Positions 17,135-25,862 of a stretch of DNA of 64,000 bases are shown in pieces. The translations under genes were made by a program, and so were the position numbers. This stretch comes from an uncultured Oscillospiraceae bacterium (lineage in GTDB: Bacteria > Bacillota > Clostridia > Oscillospirales > Acutalibacteraceae): NCBI GenBank assembly GCA_902492455.1, contig CABULH010000002.1, positions 124,001 to 188,000 on the forward strand, in the 5' to 3' direction. A model generated the notes under the pieces. That model was not told where the DNA came from. It did not search any database and saw only the letters and a program-made list of their open reading frames with translations. Each line of letters opens with the position of its first letter. The stretch's first letter is position 1.

Positions 17135-18685
17135 ATGAGAGATTTTTTTCGTTCCCCCGCCCATTTGGACAAGGCGGCGGACTGGCTGACGGAACACCGG
17201 CTGAACCAGCGGGAATCCGTCACCGGCCGTCTGCTGGAACCCACCCGCCTGACCGATTTGATTTACCGGGGCTTTGCTGCCGAGGATGAAGACGCGCCGG
17301 AAGAACTGCCCGGGGAAAACGGCCCCCGTTTTGAAACGCTCTGCCAAGATTTATTCACGGCGCTGTATTCCCCTGTCCTGCGGCGGCGGGACGAGGACGC
17401 GGTTTTCCAGCGGGAACGGCTGTACAACAAGCCGTTCCTGGACAGCGTGCTGCGAGGTGACCGGTATGCGGAGATGAAATCCCTGTGTGAAAGCAGGGAA
17501 TATCCCGCGTATACCGCGGCGGCCGCCTTCTGCCGCTCCCTGCGGCAATCCATGGCAGAAATCACCCTGGAGATCCCGCAGCTACAATTCCTGCCGGTCA
17601 TCCACAAGCTTACGGAGCAGGAACAGGCGCTGACGGCGCAGCTCGACCGGCTCCTTTCGTTCACGGCCGGCGGCCCGCCCCTCAAACTTCTCTATCTGTA
17701 TAACCGAATTTTCCACAAAGCCTCCCAGATCACCAACCTACGCCAAAAGGTACAGGAAGGCGCTGTCCGTTATATCCGGGCAGTAGTGGCGCATATCGGC
17801 TCCGCTCTCAATGCGGCGCTGGAAGCGGCACATCAGACCAGCACGATTCTGCAAGCCTGGGGTGACGGCAGCGGAGAGATGAAGAACACACCGGCCAATC
17901 GGGAACTCCTGAACTATGTCCGAAACAGTGAAATGCTTCAGAAGATCGCTGCGGATCTCGGCCGGTACCGGGAAATCCTGGCGGCCAAACGCCAAAACAG
18001 CTTTGCCTATGGCCGCGGTGAGAAATACGACATCGGGTTCGGCAGCGATATCAACGCCTGTCTTTCCTCGAAGCTGGCGCTGCTGGGTGCCCCGGAAACG
18101 GAAGTGCTGTTTATGCGCCGGTTCCAACAGAAAAAGCTCATGCAGTACCGGAAACGGGAGGCGCTTACCAAAGGCGAGGGGGACATGATTGTCCTGCTCG
18201 ACGAAAGCTCCTCCACCCGTCTCATGGCAGGGTGGGCGAAAGCCATCGCTCTGGCTCTGCTGGACGTGGCCGCCAGGGGCAGGCGGAAGTTCGCCCTGGT
18301 GCATTTTTCCACTACGACAAAGATCGATCTGTTTGAACCGGGGCACTATCAAACGGAGGATATTCTCCGGGCCGCGGAGCATTTCTTCAGCGGCGGCACC
18401 AATTTTGAAAGACCGCTGAAGGAAGCGATGCGGTTGCTGCAAAGCGGCTTTGAAAACGCCGACATCACCATCATCACCGACGGGGAATCCGAACTGACGG
18501 ACGAATTTACCAAAGAGTTCCGGGAAACGCTGCGCCGGCAGCGGGCGGCCATGACCGGTATCCTGCTGGACAAAGACAATGCCTGTGGGAAAACACTGGA
18601 ACCGTTCTGCGACCGGATATTCCGGACGAAGGAGCTGACGGAGGACGACATCGCCGTGCAGCTTCTGGCTCGCAAAGTGTCTTGA
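17135..18685 (+). CDS. VWA-domain protein (ViaA/CoxE-like partner of MoxR ATPase)
   Basis: A 516-aa protein. The N-terminal ~340 residues are helical. The C-terminal von Willebrand A domain has a complete MIDAS: DESSS (356-360), the Thr in GGTNFERPL, and TDGES. The ATG at 17135 follows TGGAGGA by seven bases; the earlier in-frame ATG at 17102 lacks a site. With the MoxR ATPase upstream it makes an AAA-VWA pair of the RavA-ViaA or CbbQ-CbbO type. Those pairs remodel protein complexes; the substrate here is unknown. Confidence 0.85.
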   Translation: MRDFFRSPAHLDKAADWLTEHRLNQRESVTGRLLEPTRLTDLIYRGFAAEDEDAPEELPGENGPRFETLCQDLFTALYSPVLRRRDEDAVFQRERLYNKPFLDSVLRGDRYAEMKSLCESREYPAYTAAAAFCRSLRQSMAEITLEIPQLQFLPVIHKLTEQEQALTAQLDRLLSFTAGGPPLKLLYLYNRIFHKASQITNLRQKVQEGAVRYIRAVVAHIGSALNAALEAAHQTSTILQAWGDGSGEMKNTPANRELLNYVRNSEMLQKIAADLGRYREILAAKRQNSFAYGRGEKYDIGFGSDINACLSSKLALLGAPETEVLFMRRFQQKKLMQYRKREALTKGEGDMIVLLDESSSTRLMAGWAKAIALALLDVAARGRRKFALVHFSTTTKIDLFEPGHYQTEDILRAAEHFFSGGTNFERPLKEAMRLLQSGFENADITIITDGESELTDEFTKEFRETLRRQRAAMTGILLDKDNACGKTLEPFCDRIFRTKELTEDDIAVQLLARKVS

Positions 18686-18697
18686 CGAACGCTCCCT

Positions 18698-18726
18698 TGA
18701 TTCTTTTTGCCAAATTGTATATACTA
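18698..18726 (+). promoter_or_regulatory. Promoter of the MNT-HEPN pair
   Basis: TTGATT and TATACT are separated by 17 bases, just after the VWA stop. This gives the toxin-antitoxin pair its own promoter. Confidence 0.6.
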
Positions 18727-18750
18727 TCGTTAGAAAGGGGGCTGTGCGCC

Positions 18751-19092
18751 ATGTGTACCAAAAACCAACTCAAGGCAATTTTGGATACGGTTGTTGCCAC
18801 GGCCAGGACAGCTTTGGGTGACCGGCTCCGCGGCGCCTATCTTTACGGCTCCTATGCCCGGGGAGATTACGATGCGGAATCGGACGTGGACATCCTGGTG
18901 CTGGCCGACGTGCCGCGGGAAAAGCTGGCGGCGTACAAAAAGCCGTTTCTGAAGTCTACCAGCGATTTGGGATTGGAGTATGATGTCGTCGTCACCGTAA
19001 CCCTCAAGGATACCGACACCTTTGAAAAGTATCTCGATGCGGTGCCATTCTATCAGAATGTCCGGAAGGAGGGGGTTCCCCTTGCCGTCTGA
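18751..19092 (+). CDS. mntA-like: MNT-domain nucleotidyltransferase antitoxin
   Basis: A 113-aa minimal nucleotidyltransferase with the signature GSYARGDYDAESDVDILV (GSxARG...SDxD) and a later acidic strand (EYDVVVTV). In MntA-HepT systems this protein modifies and silences the HEPN RNase partner. Start ATG 18751 was chosen because the fold begins a few residues later and a G-rich Shine-Dalgarno lies upstream. The longer ORF start overlaps the VWA stop. Confidence 0.85.
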   Translation: MCTKNQLKAILDTVVATARTALGDRLRGAYLYGSYARGDYDAESDVDILVLADVPREKLAAYKKPFLKSTSDLGLEYDVVVTVTLKDTDTFEKYLDAVPFYQNVRKEGVPLAV

Positions 19093-19492
19093 TATGCAAA
19101 TCGACCTGTCCAAAACGCGGCTGCAAATCGCCAAGGAACGCCTGGCCTTTGCGGAAGAAATCCTGAAGCTGGGCGATTACAAGACGGTGGCGAATCGCTC
19201 CTATTATGCGGTGTTTGCCGCTATGCGGGCGGTGCTGGCTTTGCAGGGCTTCGATTCCAAGAAGCATTCCGGGATTATTGCGGAATTCCGCCGGGAATAC
19301 ATCAAATCCGGCCTTCTGCCGAAAGAACTGTCGCCCATCATCGAGGCGCTGGTGGAGATCCGTCAGGGCAGCGACTACGACGATTTTTACCTGATTTCTA
19401 AAGAAGAGGTCGAGGAACAGCTTCATAACGCACAGCAGTTCGTCCGAATCGTTGAAGCCTATCTGCTCACTCAATATCCTAAATCCACATAA
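19082..19492 (+). CDS. hepT-like: HEPN-domain toxin (HepT-like)
   Basis: A four-helix HEPN protein of about 136 aa with RSYYAVFAAMRAVLAL and DSKKHSG, the usual region around the RNase residues. I chose the TTG at 19082 because AAGGAGGGGG sits six bases before it; ATG 19094 is the alternative and lacks spacing. The gene overlaps the MNT gene end by 11 bases, which fits a coupled toxin-antitoxin operon that stabilises the ICE. Confidence 0.8.
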   Translation: MPSDMQIDLSKTRLQIAKERLAFAEEILKLGDYKTVANRSYYAVFAAMRAVLALQGFDSKKHSGIIAEFRREYIKSGLLPKELSPIIEALVEIRQGSDYDDFYLISKEEVEEQLHNAQQFVRIVEAYLLTQYPKST

Positions 19493-19496
19493 CACA

Positions 19497-19531
19497 AAGC
19501 GCCGCCTGATTTTATGGATCAGGCGGCGCTT
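19497..19531. terminator. Hairpin between convergent genes
   Basis: AAGCGCCGCCTGAT pairs perfectly with ATCAGGCGGCGCTT around a 7-nt loop. It lies between the HEPN gene and the convergent XRE gene and overlaps the XRE stop. The T-tracts are short, so termination may be weak. Confidence 0.55.
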
Positions 19532-19832
19532 CTTCATGGTCGGTCGGTTCCCCGGCGGCAAGAATGGTCGGTATGCGCATCCAGCGGATGCTCTCTATCG
19601 AAATCGTGTACTCTCCTCTTCCCAGCAAAAAGTCTGTAGATACCCGGAATATGGTCGCAATCTCACTCAGGGTATGCAGATCCGGTTCTGTTGTCCCCAT
19701 TTCATAGTAGGCATAGCTTGAGCGATCCAAGTGAAGCCGTGCGGCAACTTCCCGCTGTGTCATCCCGTTGTACCGGCGCAGCGTCCGCAGCCGGTTTCCC
19801 AATGCGGTCCTTTTTTTCTTTCCTTTGCTCAT
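19512..19832 (-). CDS. XRE-family transcriptional regulator
   Basis: A 106-aa protein with an N-terminal Cro/CI helix-turn-helix (LGNRLRTLRRYNGMTQREVA, LDRSSYAYYEMGTTEPDLHT, LSEIATIFRVSTDFLLG) and a short unstructured tail. AAGGGGG precedes the ATG. It is divergent from the second ICE promoter and is a candidate repressor of that operon, in the same position as the 4421 regulator relative to the first operon. Confidence 0.85.
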   Translation of the reverse strand: MSKGKKKRTALGNRLRTLRRYNGMTQREVAARLHLDRSSYAYYEMGTTEPDLHTLSEIATIFRVSTDFLLGRGEYTISIESIRWMRIPTILAAGEPTDHEEAPPDP

Positions 19833-20028
19833 GAAAATTCCCCCTTATCGAATGATGAAGTAATTTCACGCTAAAAAAGCGAGGGACACGGCCCAACCCC
19901 TTAAGCCGTGCCCCTCAAAAAAGGACGCACTTACAGTATATCGGCCGTTTTTTCCTTTGTCAAATTTTAGAGGCCAATATTTTTCCTCGGAAAGTTTTAA
20001 GAACGAAACGCTAAATACAGGAAATTCA

Positions 20029-20057
20029 TTGACATGGAATACAATATATGGTATAGT
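20029..20057 (+). promoter_or_regulatory. Promoter of the second ICE operon
   Basis: TTGACA and TATAGT with 17-base spacing, the same hexamers as the first operon promoter. The -10 to first GTTTGAG box distance is 14 bases in both. Confidence 0.85.
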
Positions 20058-20063
20058 GTAATC

Positions 20064-20267
20064 GTTCTTAGGTTTGAGGTAATGGCTTCTTTGCAAGTCT
20101 TGGTTTGAGTTAAAAGGTCGGATGTCCCCCTTTCGGGGGACACTCCGGCCTTTTTCGGTTTGCGCTTACCGCAGCGGAAACCAGCAGCCAGGAAAATCCA
20201 ACCGGTAACAACGAAAGAAGGCCGGCTTTCACTCATCATGAGATGAGTTGAAGGCCGGTCTTTTTTT
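20064..20267 (+). ncRNA. Structured leader RNA / tandem attenuator, copy 2
   Basis: GTTTGAG occurs at 20072-20078 and 20103-20109, the same 31-base spacing as copy 1. The hairpin between the boxes is kept although the sequence differs (GGCTT with AAGTC here). A terminator hairpin at 20114-20155 (AAGGTCGGATG...CTCCGGCCTTTTT) follows, then a second strong one at 20219-20267 ending in seven Ts. The conserved structure with changed sequence implies a functional RNA controlling readthrough into the JAMM/ThiF operon. Confidence 0.65.
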
Positions 20268-20301
20268 GTTTTACAAAACAAAAAAGGAAAGGACGACCGA
20301 C

Positions 20302-21711
20302 ATGAGCGAAAGCACGAACAACCCCCTGAACGACTTTCTGAACCAAGCGGAAGAGGAACCGGAGAACAGTTTGTTTGCTCCGATTTCTTTTCCCAGCCAG
20401 CCGGAACCGGCCGGGGCGGCTGTACCCGTTCCGCCGTCTGTTCCAGCGCCGCAGGCGCCCGCCGCGGAAATGCCGGAAATCCCGGCGATTCCGCCGGTGC
20501 AGACGCCGCCACAGGCTCAAACGCCTGCAACCACGCCAGCCCAGCAGCCTACACCCGATAAAACGGAGTCGCCGGCAGCGGAACAGCCGGAAGACCCCTT
20601 TGCACAAGCCTTAAAAAAGGCACAGGCGAAAAGCGAGGAACGGCTGGCAGACAGCTTTGCCGAGAAGGACGCCGTGTTTGTCTACGGTAAGGCCAAAGAT
20701 CCCATTTCCGACCGCGAATGTACCTTTGAAGATCTGCGGGCCAGATATGAAGCCGATTTTCCGGAGCTGTCCGACGCCAAAAAGGTATCCTGGACCGTAC
20801 TCTATGGAAAGACCACGAAGACCATACTCAACCCCGGCTCAGATAAGGTGTACGACATCAAGGCGGAAATCGAGAAATCCAAGACATTCCTGGAAAACAT
20901 CCGCAAGGCCAAGACCGATACGGAGAAGCATCCGGAATGCCAAATCAAGCCGTCCATTCGCGCCCAGAGCAAGGGCGAAATGTGCGGCCTTCCAGCCTAT
21001 AAAGCCTACTGTTCCACCGAGGAGGAAGCGGCGGCCTGTGATAAGCCAATCGTCATCCTCCCTGCCCGGAACGGCAGGCTCTATGAAAGGCGTAAAACCC
21101 CTGTGGGGATTTTTACGGCTCCGGCAGCTTGTCTGCCGGAGCTCCCCCTCGTTGAAACGGGGTTTCAACCGGCGCTCCCAAAAATCCCGATGCACATCCT
21201 CATGTTCGTTCTCAACTTTTTCAAGCGGCTGTCCGAGCGGTATGAGGTGGAGGCGCTGGTACACATCCTGTATGACACCATACACAGGAAATACACCCTG
21301 CGGGTGCCCAAGCAGGAACTAACGGCCGTCAGTGTCGATTCCGTTATGGAGGAGGACTACCCGGACTATCTGATCCACGTGATGGACATCCACTCCCACA
21401 ACACCATGCCGGCCAAGTTCTCAGACACCGACGACCGTGACGAAAGGGCGACGAGGCTGTATGCCGTGGCCGGTCGATTCGATCAGGTATTCCCGGAAAT
21501 TACTGTCCGGGCCAGCTGCGGCGGTCGGTTCATCCCTCTGCGGCCGGAAGAGGTTTTCGAATCGGATTTCAAAGCGTATCCCTACCCGTCATTCTGGGAG
21601 GAGCAGCTCACCCTCCCCGAACCGGAACCGCTGCCGGCTTTGCCTCCCCGCACCTTCCGCACAACGGTGCGCAAGCATGATCCATGGAGGAATCTGGATG
21701 AAATATTCTAA
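20302..21711 (+). CDS. JAMM (Prok-JAB) metalloprotease-like protein
   Basis: A 469-aa protein. Residues ~30-110 are Pro/Ala/Gln-rich and disordered. The C-terminal half carries a JAMM zinc motif HSH(x7)SDTD (H364, H366, S374, D377), the deubiquitinase-type HxHx7Sx2D. Start ATG 20302 follows AAAGGA; an earlier in-frame ATG lies inside the leader hairpin. It overlaps the ThiF gene. PRTRC-type systems of plasmids and ICEs pair such a protein with E1- and E2-like partners. It probably cleaves a ubiquitin-like tag or activates a peptide. Confidence 0.82.
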   Translation: MSESTNNPLNDFLNQAEEEPENSLFAPISFPSQPEPAGAAVPVPPSVPAPQAPAAEMPEIPAIPPVQTPPQAQTPATTPAQQPTPDKTESPAAEQPEDPFAQALKKAQAKSEERLADSFAEKDAVFVYGKAKDPISDRECTFEDLRARYEADFPELSDAKKVSWTVLYGKTTKTILNPGSDKVYDIKAEIEKSKTFLENIRKAKTDTEKHPECQIKPSIRAQSKGEMCGLPAYKAYCSTEEEAAACDKPIVILPARNGRLYERRKTPVGIFTAPAACLPELPLVETGFQPALPKIPMHILMFVLNFFKRLSERYEVEALVHILYDTIHRKYTLRVPKQELTAVSVDSVMEEDYPDYLIHVMDIHSHNTMPAKFSDTDDRDERATRLYAVAGRFDQVFPEITVRASCGGRFIPLRPEEVFESDFKAYPYPSFWEEQLTLPEPEPLPALPPRTFRTTVRKHDPWRNLDEIF

Positions 21712-22459
21712 AACAGCCCCCGTTAAAATCATCGTACTGGGCGCCGGCGGAACCGGCGGTTATGTTATCCCGCACCTGTACCGGCTGGGCTACGCTTCGG
21801 AACATCCCACCCGGATCCTTGTCTGCGACGGTGACGTGGTAGAACAAAAGAACCTCATACGGCAGAACTTTGTGGAGCAGGACATCGGGCGGAACAAAGC
21901 GCAGGTGCTGTCCGAGCGGTATGCCGCCGCTTTCGGTATTGAGTGTGAGTACCGGCCGGATTTCATTGAAACGCTGGAGGAGCTGAGCAACCTGACAGAG
22001 CCGGATTATATGCATTATCCTATGGAGCCACAGCGGGTCATTCTGCTGGGCTGCGTGGACAACAACAGATCCCGCCGGCTTTGCCACCGGATTTTTCAGC
22101 TGAAGCGAAACCTTATCTACATCGACACCGGCAACGGGGAACACACCGGACAGGTGGTGTGCGGCGTCCGACAGAACGGCCGGACGCTCTACAAGCCGGT
22201 ATGCTCGCTGTACCCGGATCTGCTGGAAGACGAGGACAAATTCCCGTCGGAGCTGTCCTGTGCCGAACGGGCGGTATCCGCCCCGCAGTCGGTCACGGCC
22301 AATCTGACGGCCGCCACGGCGGTGGTGTCCTTCCTCTACGATCTGCTGATCGCCGGCGACCTGAAAACCCGGTACGTGACCTTCTCCTCGAGACTCATCA
22401 GCATGAGGGCTGAGGTTGTCAGACAACGGCCGAAGAAAACCACGGCGAAAGCTGCGTAA
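21698..22459 (+). CDS. ThiF/E1-like adenylyltransferase (PRTRC-type)
   Basis: A 253-aa Rossmann protein with GAGGTGG (15-21), VCDGDVVEQKNLIRQNF (the E1 D...VE..N..RQ block) and an SCAERAVSAPQSV segment with a candidate catalytic Cys. GGAGG lies seven bases before ATG 21698, inside the JAMM gene, so the two are coupled. E1-like proteins adenylate the C-terminus of a ubiquitin-like or sulfur-carrier protein. With the JAMM protein and the E2-like protein at 27001 this suggests a tagging pathway. Confidence 0.87.
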   Translation: MKYSKTAPVKIIVLGAGGTGGYVIPHLYRLGYASEHPTRILVCDGDVVEQKNLIRQNFVEQDIGRNKAQVLSERYAAAFGIECEYRPDFIETLEELSNLTEPDYMHYPMEPQRVILLGCVDNNRSRRLCHRIFQLKRNLIYIDTGNGEHTGQVVCGVRQNGRTLYKPVCSLYPDLLEDEDKFPSELSCAERAVSAPQSVTANLTAATAVVSFLYDLLIAGDLKTRYVTFSSRLISMRAEVVRQRPKKTTAKAA

Positions 22460-22477
22460 CAGAAAGGGAAAATCCAA

Positions 22478-22895
22478 ATGGCCTCATATCAATCGTTTGA
22501 AAAATGCCTGCAATGCGGCGGCGTGATGCTCTTGGACTTTGATACGTACACCAAAAGTCTTTGCGGCTGCTGTCCTCGTTGCGGACGTCACGCAAGTCTT
22601 CCGCCGGAAGAACGCTGGGAAGAAGTATACCCTGGAAATCGACGACCACTTTGGCTATGGCAGTATGATTCTGGCCTTAAAAAACGGCATATCCTCTCTT
22701 TCCTCTTTGCAAGAGCCGTGGTCGGAAGGCGCCCAACATGAATTTCTCCAAGCACTTCAAGATCCCAACGTGGATGCAGCAAGAAGCTATATGACCCGGT
22801 GGGATGAGGAGTCCAAACAGGTGGTATCCGTTTACGGAGCCATGCCGCCGCTCTATAAAGAATGGGAAAAGCAACAGAAATCAATGAACGACTGA
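22478..22895 (+). pseudogene. Zinc-ribbon protein, frameshifted
   Basis: The first frame (from ATG 22478) encodes a zinc ribbon: CLQCGG, then CGCCPRCGRH. Near 22600-22620 the coherent reading moves to another frame, giving KKYTLEIDDHFGYGSMI, SSLSSLQEPWSEGAQHEF and a tail ending QKSMND at 22895. The first frame past this point becomes Trp/Arg-rich and looks non-coding, and the second frame has only a TTG for a start. A single +1 shift would join them. It may be decay or a sequencing indel. Function unknown. Confidence 0.6.
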
Positions 22896-22916
22896 AAGAA
22901 CGGAAAGGAAACCGCC

Positions 22917-23150
22917 ATGTATGAAAAACGACTGACCTTTGTGTGGGACAGACAGCCCTCTCAGTTGAAGGGCGAACCGGCTCTCATCTCTGTTTTCCAG
23001 GTATCCGAACACCTTCCCGACGGAAGGGAACGGCTTGTTTATCAGGAAATCCGGCTTCAGGCAAACGACCTCGAACCGGATGTGTGCTACTTTTTTCATA
23101 AGCTCTCCCGCCAACCCACGCAGCATCCCGGAGAAAAGGGGGCGGCTTAA
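22917..23150 (+). CDS. Small hypothetical ICE protein
   Basis: A 77-aa protein with a GAAAGGAA Shine-Dalgarno. The composition suggests a small beta-rich domain (KRLTFVWDRQ, ALISVFQVSE). It is too short to place in a family. I checked for a ubiquitin-like diglycine end because of the nearby E1; it ends GAA, not GG. The stop overlaps the next start. Confidence 0.65.
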   Translation: MYEKRLTFVWDRQPSQLKGEPALISVFQVSEHLPDGRERLVYQEIRLQANDLEPDVCYFFHKLSRQPTQHPGEKGAA

Positions 23151-23575
23151 TGGAACGCGGTTACTGGCTGCCGCCCCGCGCCAAACATCTGTCGGCCTAT
23201 GCCGGGTTCTATATCGACAGCGAAACGATCTACTTGGAAGACATGGACAGCGGCTGGAACCGATTGCTGGACGGGCTTTGTCAAAAGCTCACCAGCTATG
23301 AGCCATCCTTTCAGAAGCGGTGCGCATGGACAAACCGGCAAACCGGTCGGAACCGCTTTATCATCCTGAAAAACGAGGAGGTGGAAATTATCGCCGAGGA
23401 TGACGACGAATACGTCGCCGTGTTTGTCATCATTCCGGAGGACTGCCGCAGTACGGAAGAAACCAAACGTATTTTCCCGCGTTACGTTACCCTGCTGCGA
23501 ACGGCCTTGGCCGAGATGTACCCGGGCCATATCCTCAAAAGAATTAACTCCCAGCATATTCAGATAGTGGGGTGA
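23150..23575 (+). CDS. Hypothetical ICE protein
   Basis: A 141-aa alpha/beta protein coupled to the preceding gene by a one-base overlap (TAATGG). There is an acidic stretch EEVEIIAEDDDEYVAVFVII in the middle. No motif is recognised. It lies between the E1-like gene and the methyltransferase. Confidence 0.68.
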   Translation: MERGYWLPPRAKHLSAYAGFYIDSETIYLEDMDSGWNRLLDGLCQKLTSYEPSFQKRCAWTNRQTGRNRFIILKNEEVEIIAEDDDEYVAVFVIIPEDCRSTEETKRIFPRYVTLLRTALAEMYPGHILKRINSQHIQIVG

Positions 23576-23583
23576 ACCGAACC

Positions 23584-24975
23584 ATGCCCACAAACGAACA
23601 GGAAATCCACTATTACTGCCTGGAAGAACTGGCGGAGTCCGTGAAAGTCCTGAATGCGATCCGTGAACAGCTCCCCGCCAACCATGCCCAGTACAGGCGG
23701 CACCAGGGAAGCGGACATCCGAAGGAAATCGAGGCGCTGACAGATATGCAGGCATCGGTGAAAAGGCTCTGGAAGGAATTTCCAAGACTGTTTCAACACC
23801 TATGCGAATACGGCGACGCTGAATTGCTGAAGACCGCCAGGAGACTGTATGAAGTTCTCAAGCGCTTCGACTATCTCGGCACTGCGGATTTGACACCACT
23901 CTGCCGGGCGCTGGAAGCCTTCGAGCAGATGCTCCCCACGCCAGGCCGGAACATCAATGCGGCTGCTTTGGGCAGACTCATGAACCGGGTGCGCATGGGA
24001 TACCAGCCCACCGACCCGGCCCATGTGGATCTGCTGCGCCGGGCGGTGACATTTCCGGCGGAACCGACTAACCTGCTCGATCCCTGCTGCGGGGAAGGCG
24101 AGGCGCTCGCCCACTTTGCGGACGGCACTGGCGCCGTGACCTACGGCATCGAAATCGACGAGCTGCGCGGAAAACAGGCGCAGAAACGCCTGCACCGCGT
24201 CGGCTTCGGCAGCTTCTTTTTCTCCCGGGTAAGTTCCGGCGCATTTCAGGGGCTTTTTCTCAACCCGCCGTACCTGTCGGTTCGAACCGAATACGGCAAC
24301 CGGCGTCTAGAAAAGAGCTTTCTTGCCGACGGGCTGCGGCTGCTGCAAAATGGCGGCCTGCTCGTCTACATCATCCCCTATTATCGGGCGTCGCCCGACA
24401 TCTGCCGGGTGCTGTGCGAAAACCTCAATGATCTGCGGGTACATCGCTTTATGGGGCAGGAGTTCTGGCAATTCCGCCAGGTGGTGTTCCTCGGAACCAA
24501 AATTCCCCGCCGGGAAGCCTTCGGAATGGCAGAACGCCTGTTCACCTACCTGCTCTCCCCGCAAAACATACCGGAGCTGGATCAGCTTCCGGAAAGCGCC
24601 TATGTCATTCCGCCGGCGGCTAAGCCGGTGGAACAGTTCAAAGGCGATCAATTCAATGTCGCCGAACTGGCCGAACAGCTCAAGCAATCCAAAACCCTCG
24701 ACTGCCTGTTTGAAAACCGTACTCTCGACAATCGGGAACGGCGGCCGCTTCTGCCGATGAACCTGTCTCAAATCGGGCTGATCGGCGCCAGCGGTCTCAT
24801 GAACGGGTTGGTGGACTGTGATACCCCACACGTTATCAAAGGGCGCATCGTCAAAGAAAAGAAAACCCATATCGGTATTCCGGACGAGTCCGGGACAGCG
24901 GAAATACGGCAGGTCACGTCCAACAAGCTGATCTTCAACGTATTGACGCCCACCGGTTATCATTCGCTCGGATAA
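23584..24975 (+). CDS. N6-adenine-type DNA methyltransferase-like protein
   Basis: A 463-aa protein. Residues 1-150 are helical. The methyltransferase core has the SAM motif LLDPCCGEGEALAHF (166-172 for DPCCGEG) and catalytic motif NPPY (227-230), typical of class I N6-adenine or related methylases (resembles DUF6094). No restriction endonuclease is adjacent. It probably modifies ICE DNA, for anti-restriction or regulation. ATG 23584 was chosen; GTG 23572 overlapping the previous stop is possible. Confidence 0.82.
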   Translation: MPTNEQEIHYYCLEELAESVKVLNAIREQLPANHAQYRRHQGSGHPKEIEALTDMQASVKRLWKEFPRLFQHLCEYGDAELLKTARRLYEVLKRFDYLGTADLTPLCRALEAFEQMLPTPGRNINAAALGRLMNRVRMGYQPTDPAHVDLLRRAVTFPAEPTNLLDPCCGEGEALAHFADGTGAVTYGIEIDELRGKQAQKRLHRVGFGSFFFSRVSSGAFQGLFLNPPYLSVRTEYGNRRLEKSFLADGLRLLQNGGLLVYIIPYYRASPDICRVLCENLNDLRVHRFMGQEFWQFRQVVFLGTKIPRREAFGMAERLFTYLLSPQNIPELDQLPESAYVIPPAAKPVEQFKGDQFNVAELAEQLKQSKTLDCLFENRTLDNRERRPLLPMNLSQIGLIGASGLMNGLVDCDTPHVIKGRIVKEKKTHIGIPDESGTAEIRQVTSNKLIFNVLTPTGYHSLG

Positions 24976-25001
24976 CTATGAACAGAAGAGAGGATGCCAT
25001 T

Positions 25002-25546
25002 ATGTATCAACAACCCCATTTAACGGCTGAAGTTCTACTTTTGCCGCGGAACATCACCAGCTTATCTACACCTATCTGAACCAAAACCATCTGCCGGAAG
25101 AGGAGTTTTACGATGTGGTGGTCTTCGGATACCTGAATGGAGTGCGCAAGCACTTCCGGCGGGAGGATCTGCAGGATTATGCGTTTGCCACGCTGGCTTG
25201 GCGGGCGATGGATACCTGCTTCGCCAATTACGTTCGTGCCAAACATCGTCCCAAACGAAAAGCCACGGTACTCAGTCTGCAAGCACACGCGGGCAGCGGG
25301 TACCGGCTGGAGGAAACCATTGCCGATGCAAAGGATACGGCGGAAGAAGCTATCCAGTCACTTGCGCTGGAGGATACTCTGAAAGGCTTTGAAAGAAGCG
25401 ACAGGGAAATCATTCGTCTGCTGTACGAGGGATATCCCGGAAGGAAGATCATCCAGGCGCTCGGCCTCACTTCCAAGGAGCTGGGCGAACATCTGGCGCA
25501 AATTAAGGAAAAAATCCAGAAGGCGCCGGCTCTACAGGCAGCCTAA
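25002..25546 (+). pseudogene. Sigma-like ICE protein, frameshifted near the N-terminus
   Basis: ATG 25002 with GAGAGG upstream reads MYQQPHLTAE. The coherent sequence then moves by one base near 25030-25040 into a frame reading TFAAEHHQLIYTYLNQNHLP and on to a sigma region 4-like end (LKGFERSDREIIRLLYEGYP, KIIQALGLTSKELGEHLAQI). The downstream frame has a stop just before the shift. A run of four T residues sits at the shift. A GTG at 25115 could start a shorter 143-aa protein. It is probably a small sigma-like regulator, either frameshifted or misread. Confidence 0.6.
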
Positions 25547-25574
25547 TCCAACGACAGAAAGGGTTAACAGCTTT

Positions 25575-25862
25575 ATGGTTCGAATTCGCTATCTGTTCGT
25601 CAGAATCCGGCTCCGTCTGGCAGGACAACGGACTCTGGCAGCCAAAGACCGTCTGACAGCCGCGGTTCAGGACAGCCACGACACCACTCAACTGCTGGAC
25701 AGGCGTTACAGACAGTTCCTCTCCCTGGCCACAAAGCGGGAAAAATGGCCGTTGAGTGTAAACGGCTGCTCCGCCTGCGGAACAAAAGCAACTGCCCGAT
25801 CCTTCGTATCCGGCTCGAAACAGGAGAAACCCACATTTCTCCTCAGGCTGAACAGGTGCTGA
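25575..25862 (+). CDS. Small basic hypothetical protein
   Basis: A 95-aa basic protein starting MVRIRYLFVRIRLRLAGQRT with AGAAAGG upstream. The first ~55 residues look natural. The last ~40 overlap the next gene in another frame and look less so, so the true 3' end may be altered. Function unknown. Confidence 0.4.
   Translation: MVRIRYLFVRIRLRLAGQRTLAAKDRLTAAVQDSHDTTQLLDRRYRQFLSLATKREKWPLSVNGCSACGTKATARSFVSGSKQEKPTFLLRLNRC

Noticed and set aside
22917..23150. Ubiquitin-like tag for the nearby E1
   Set aside because: Small size and position fit, but it lacks a diglycine end and I cannot see a ubiquitin-like pattern by eye.
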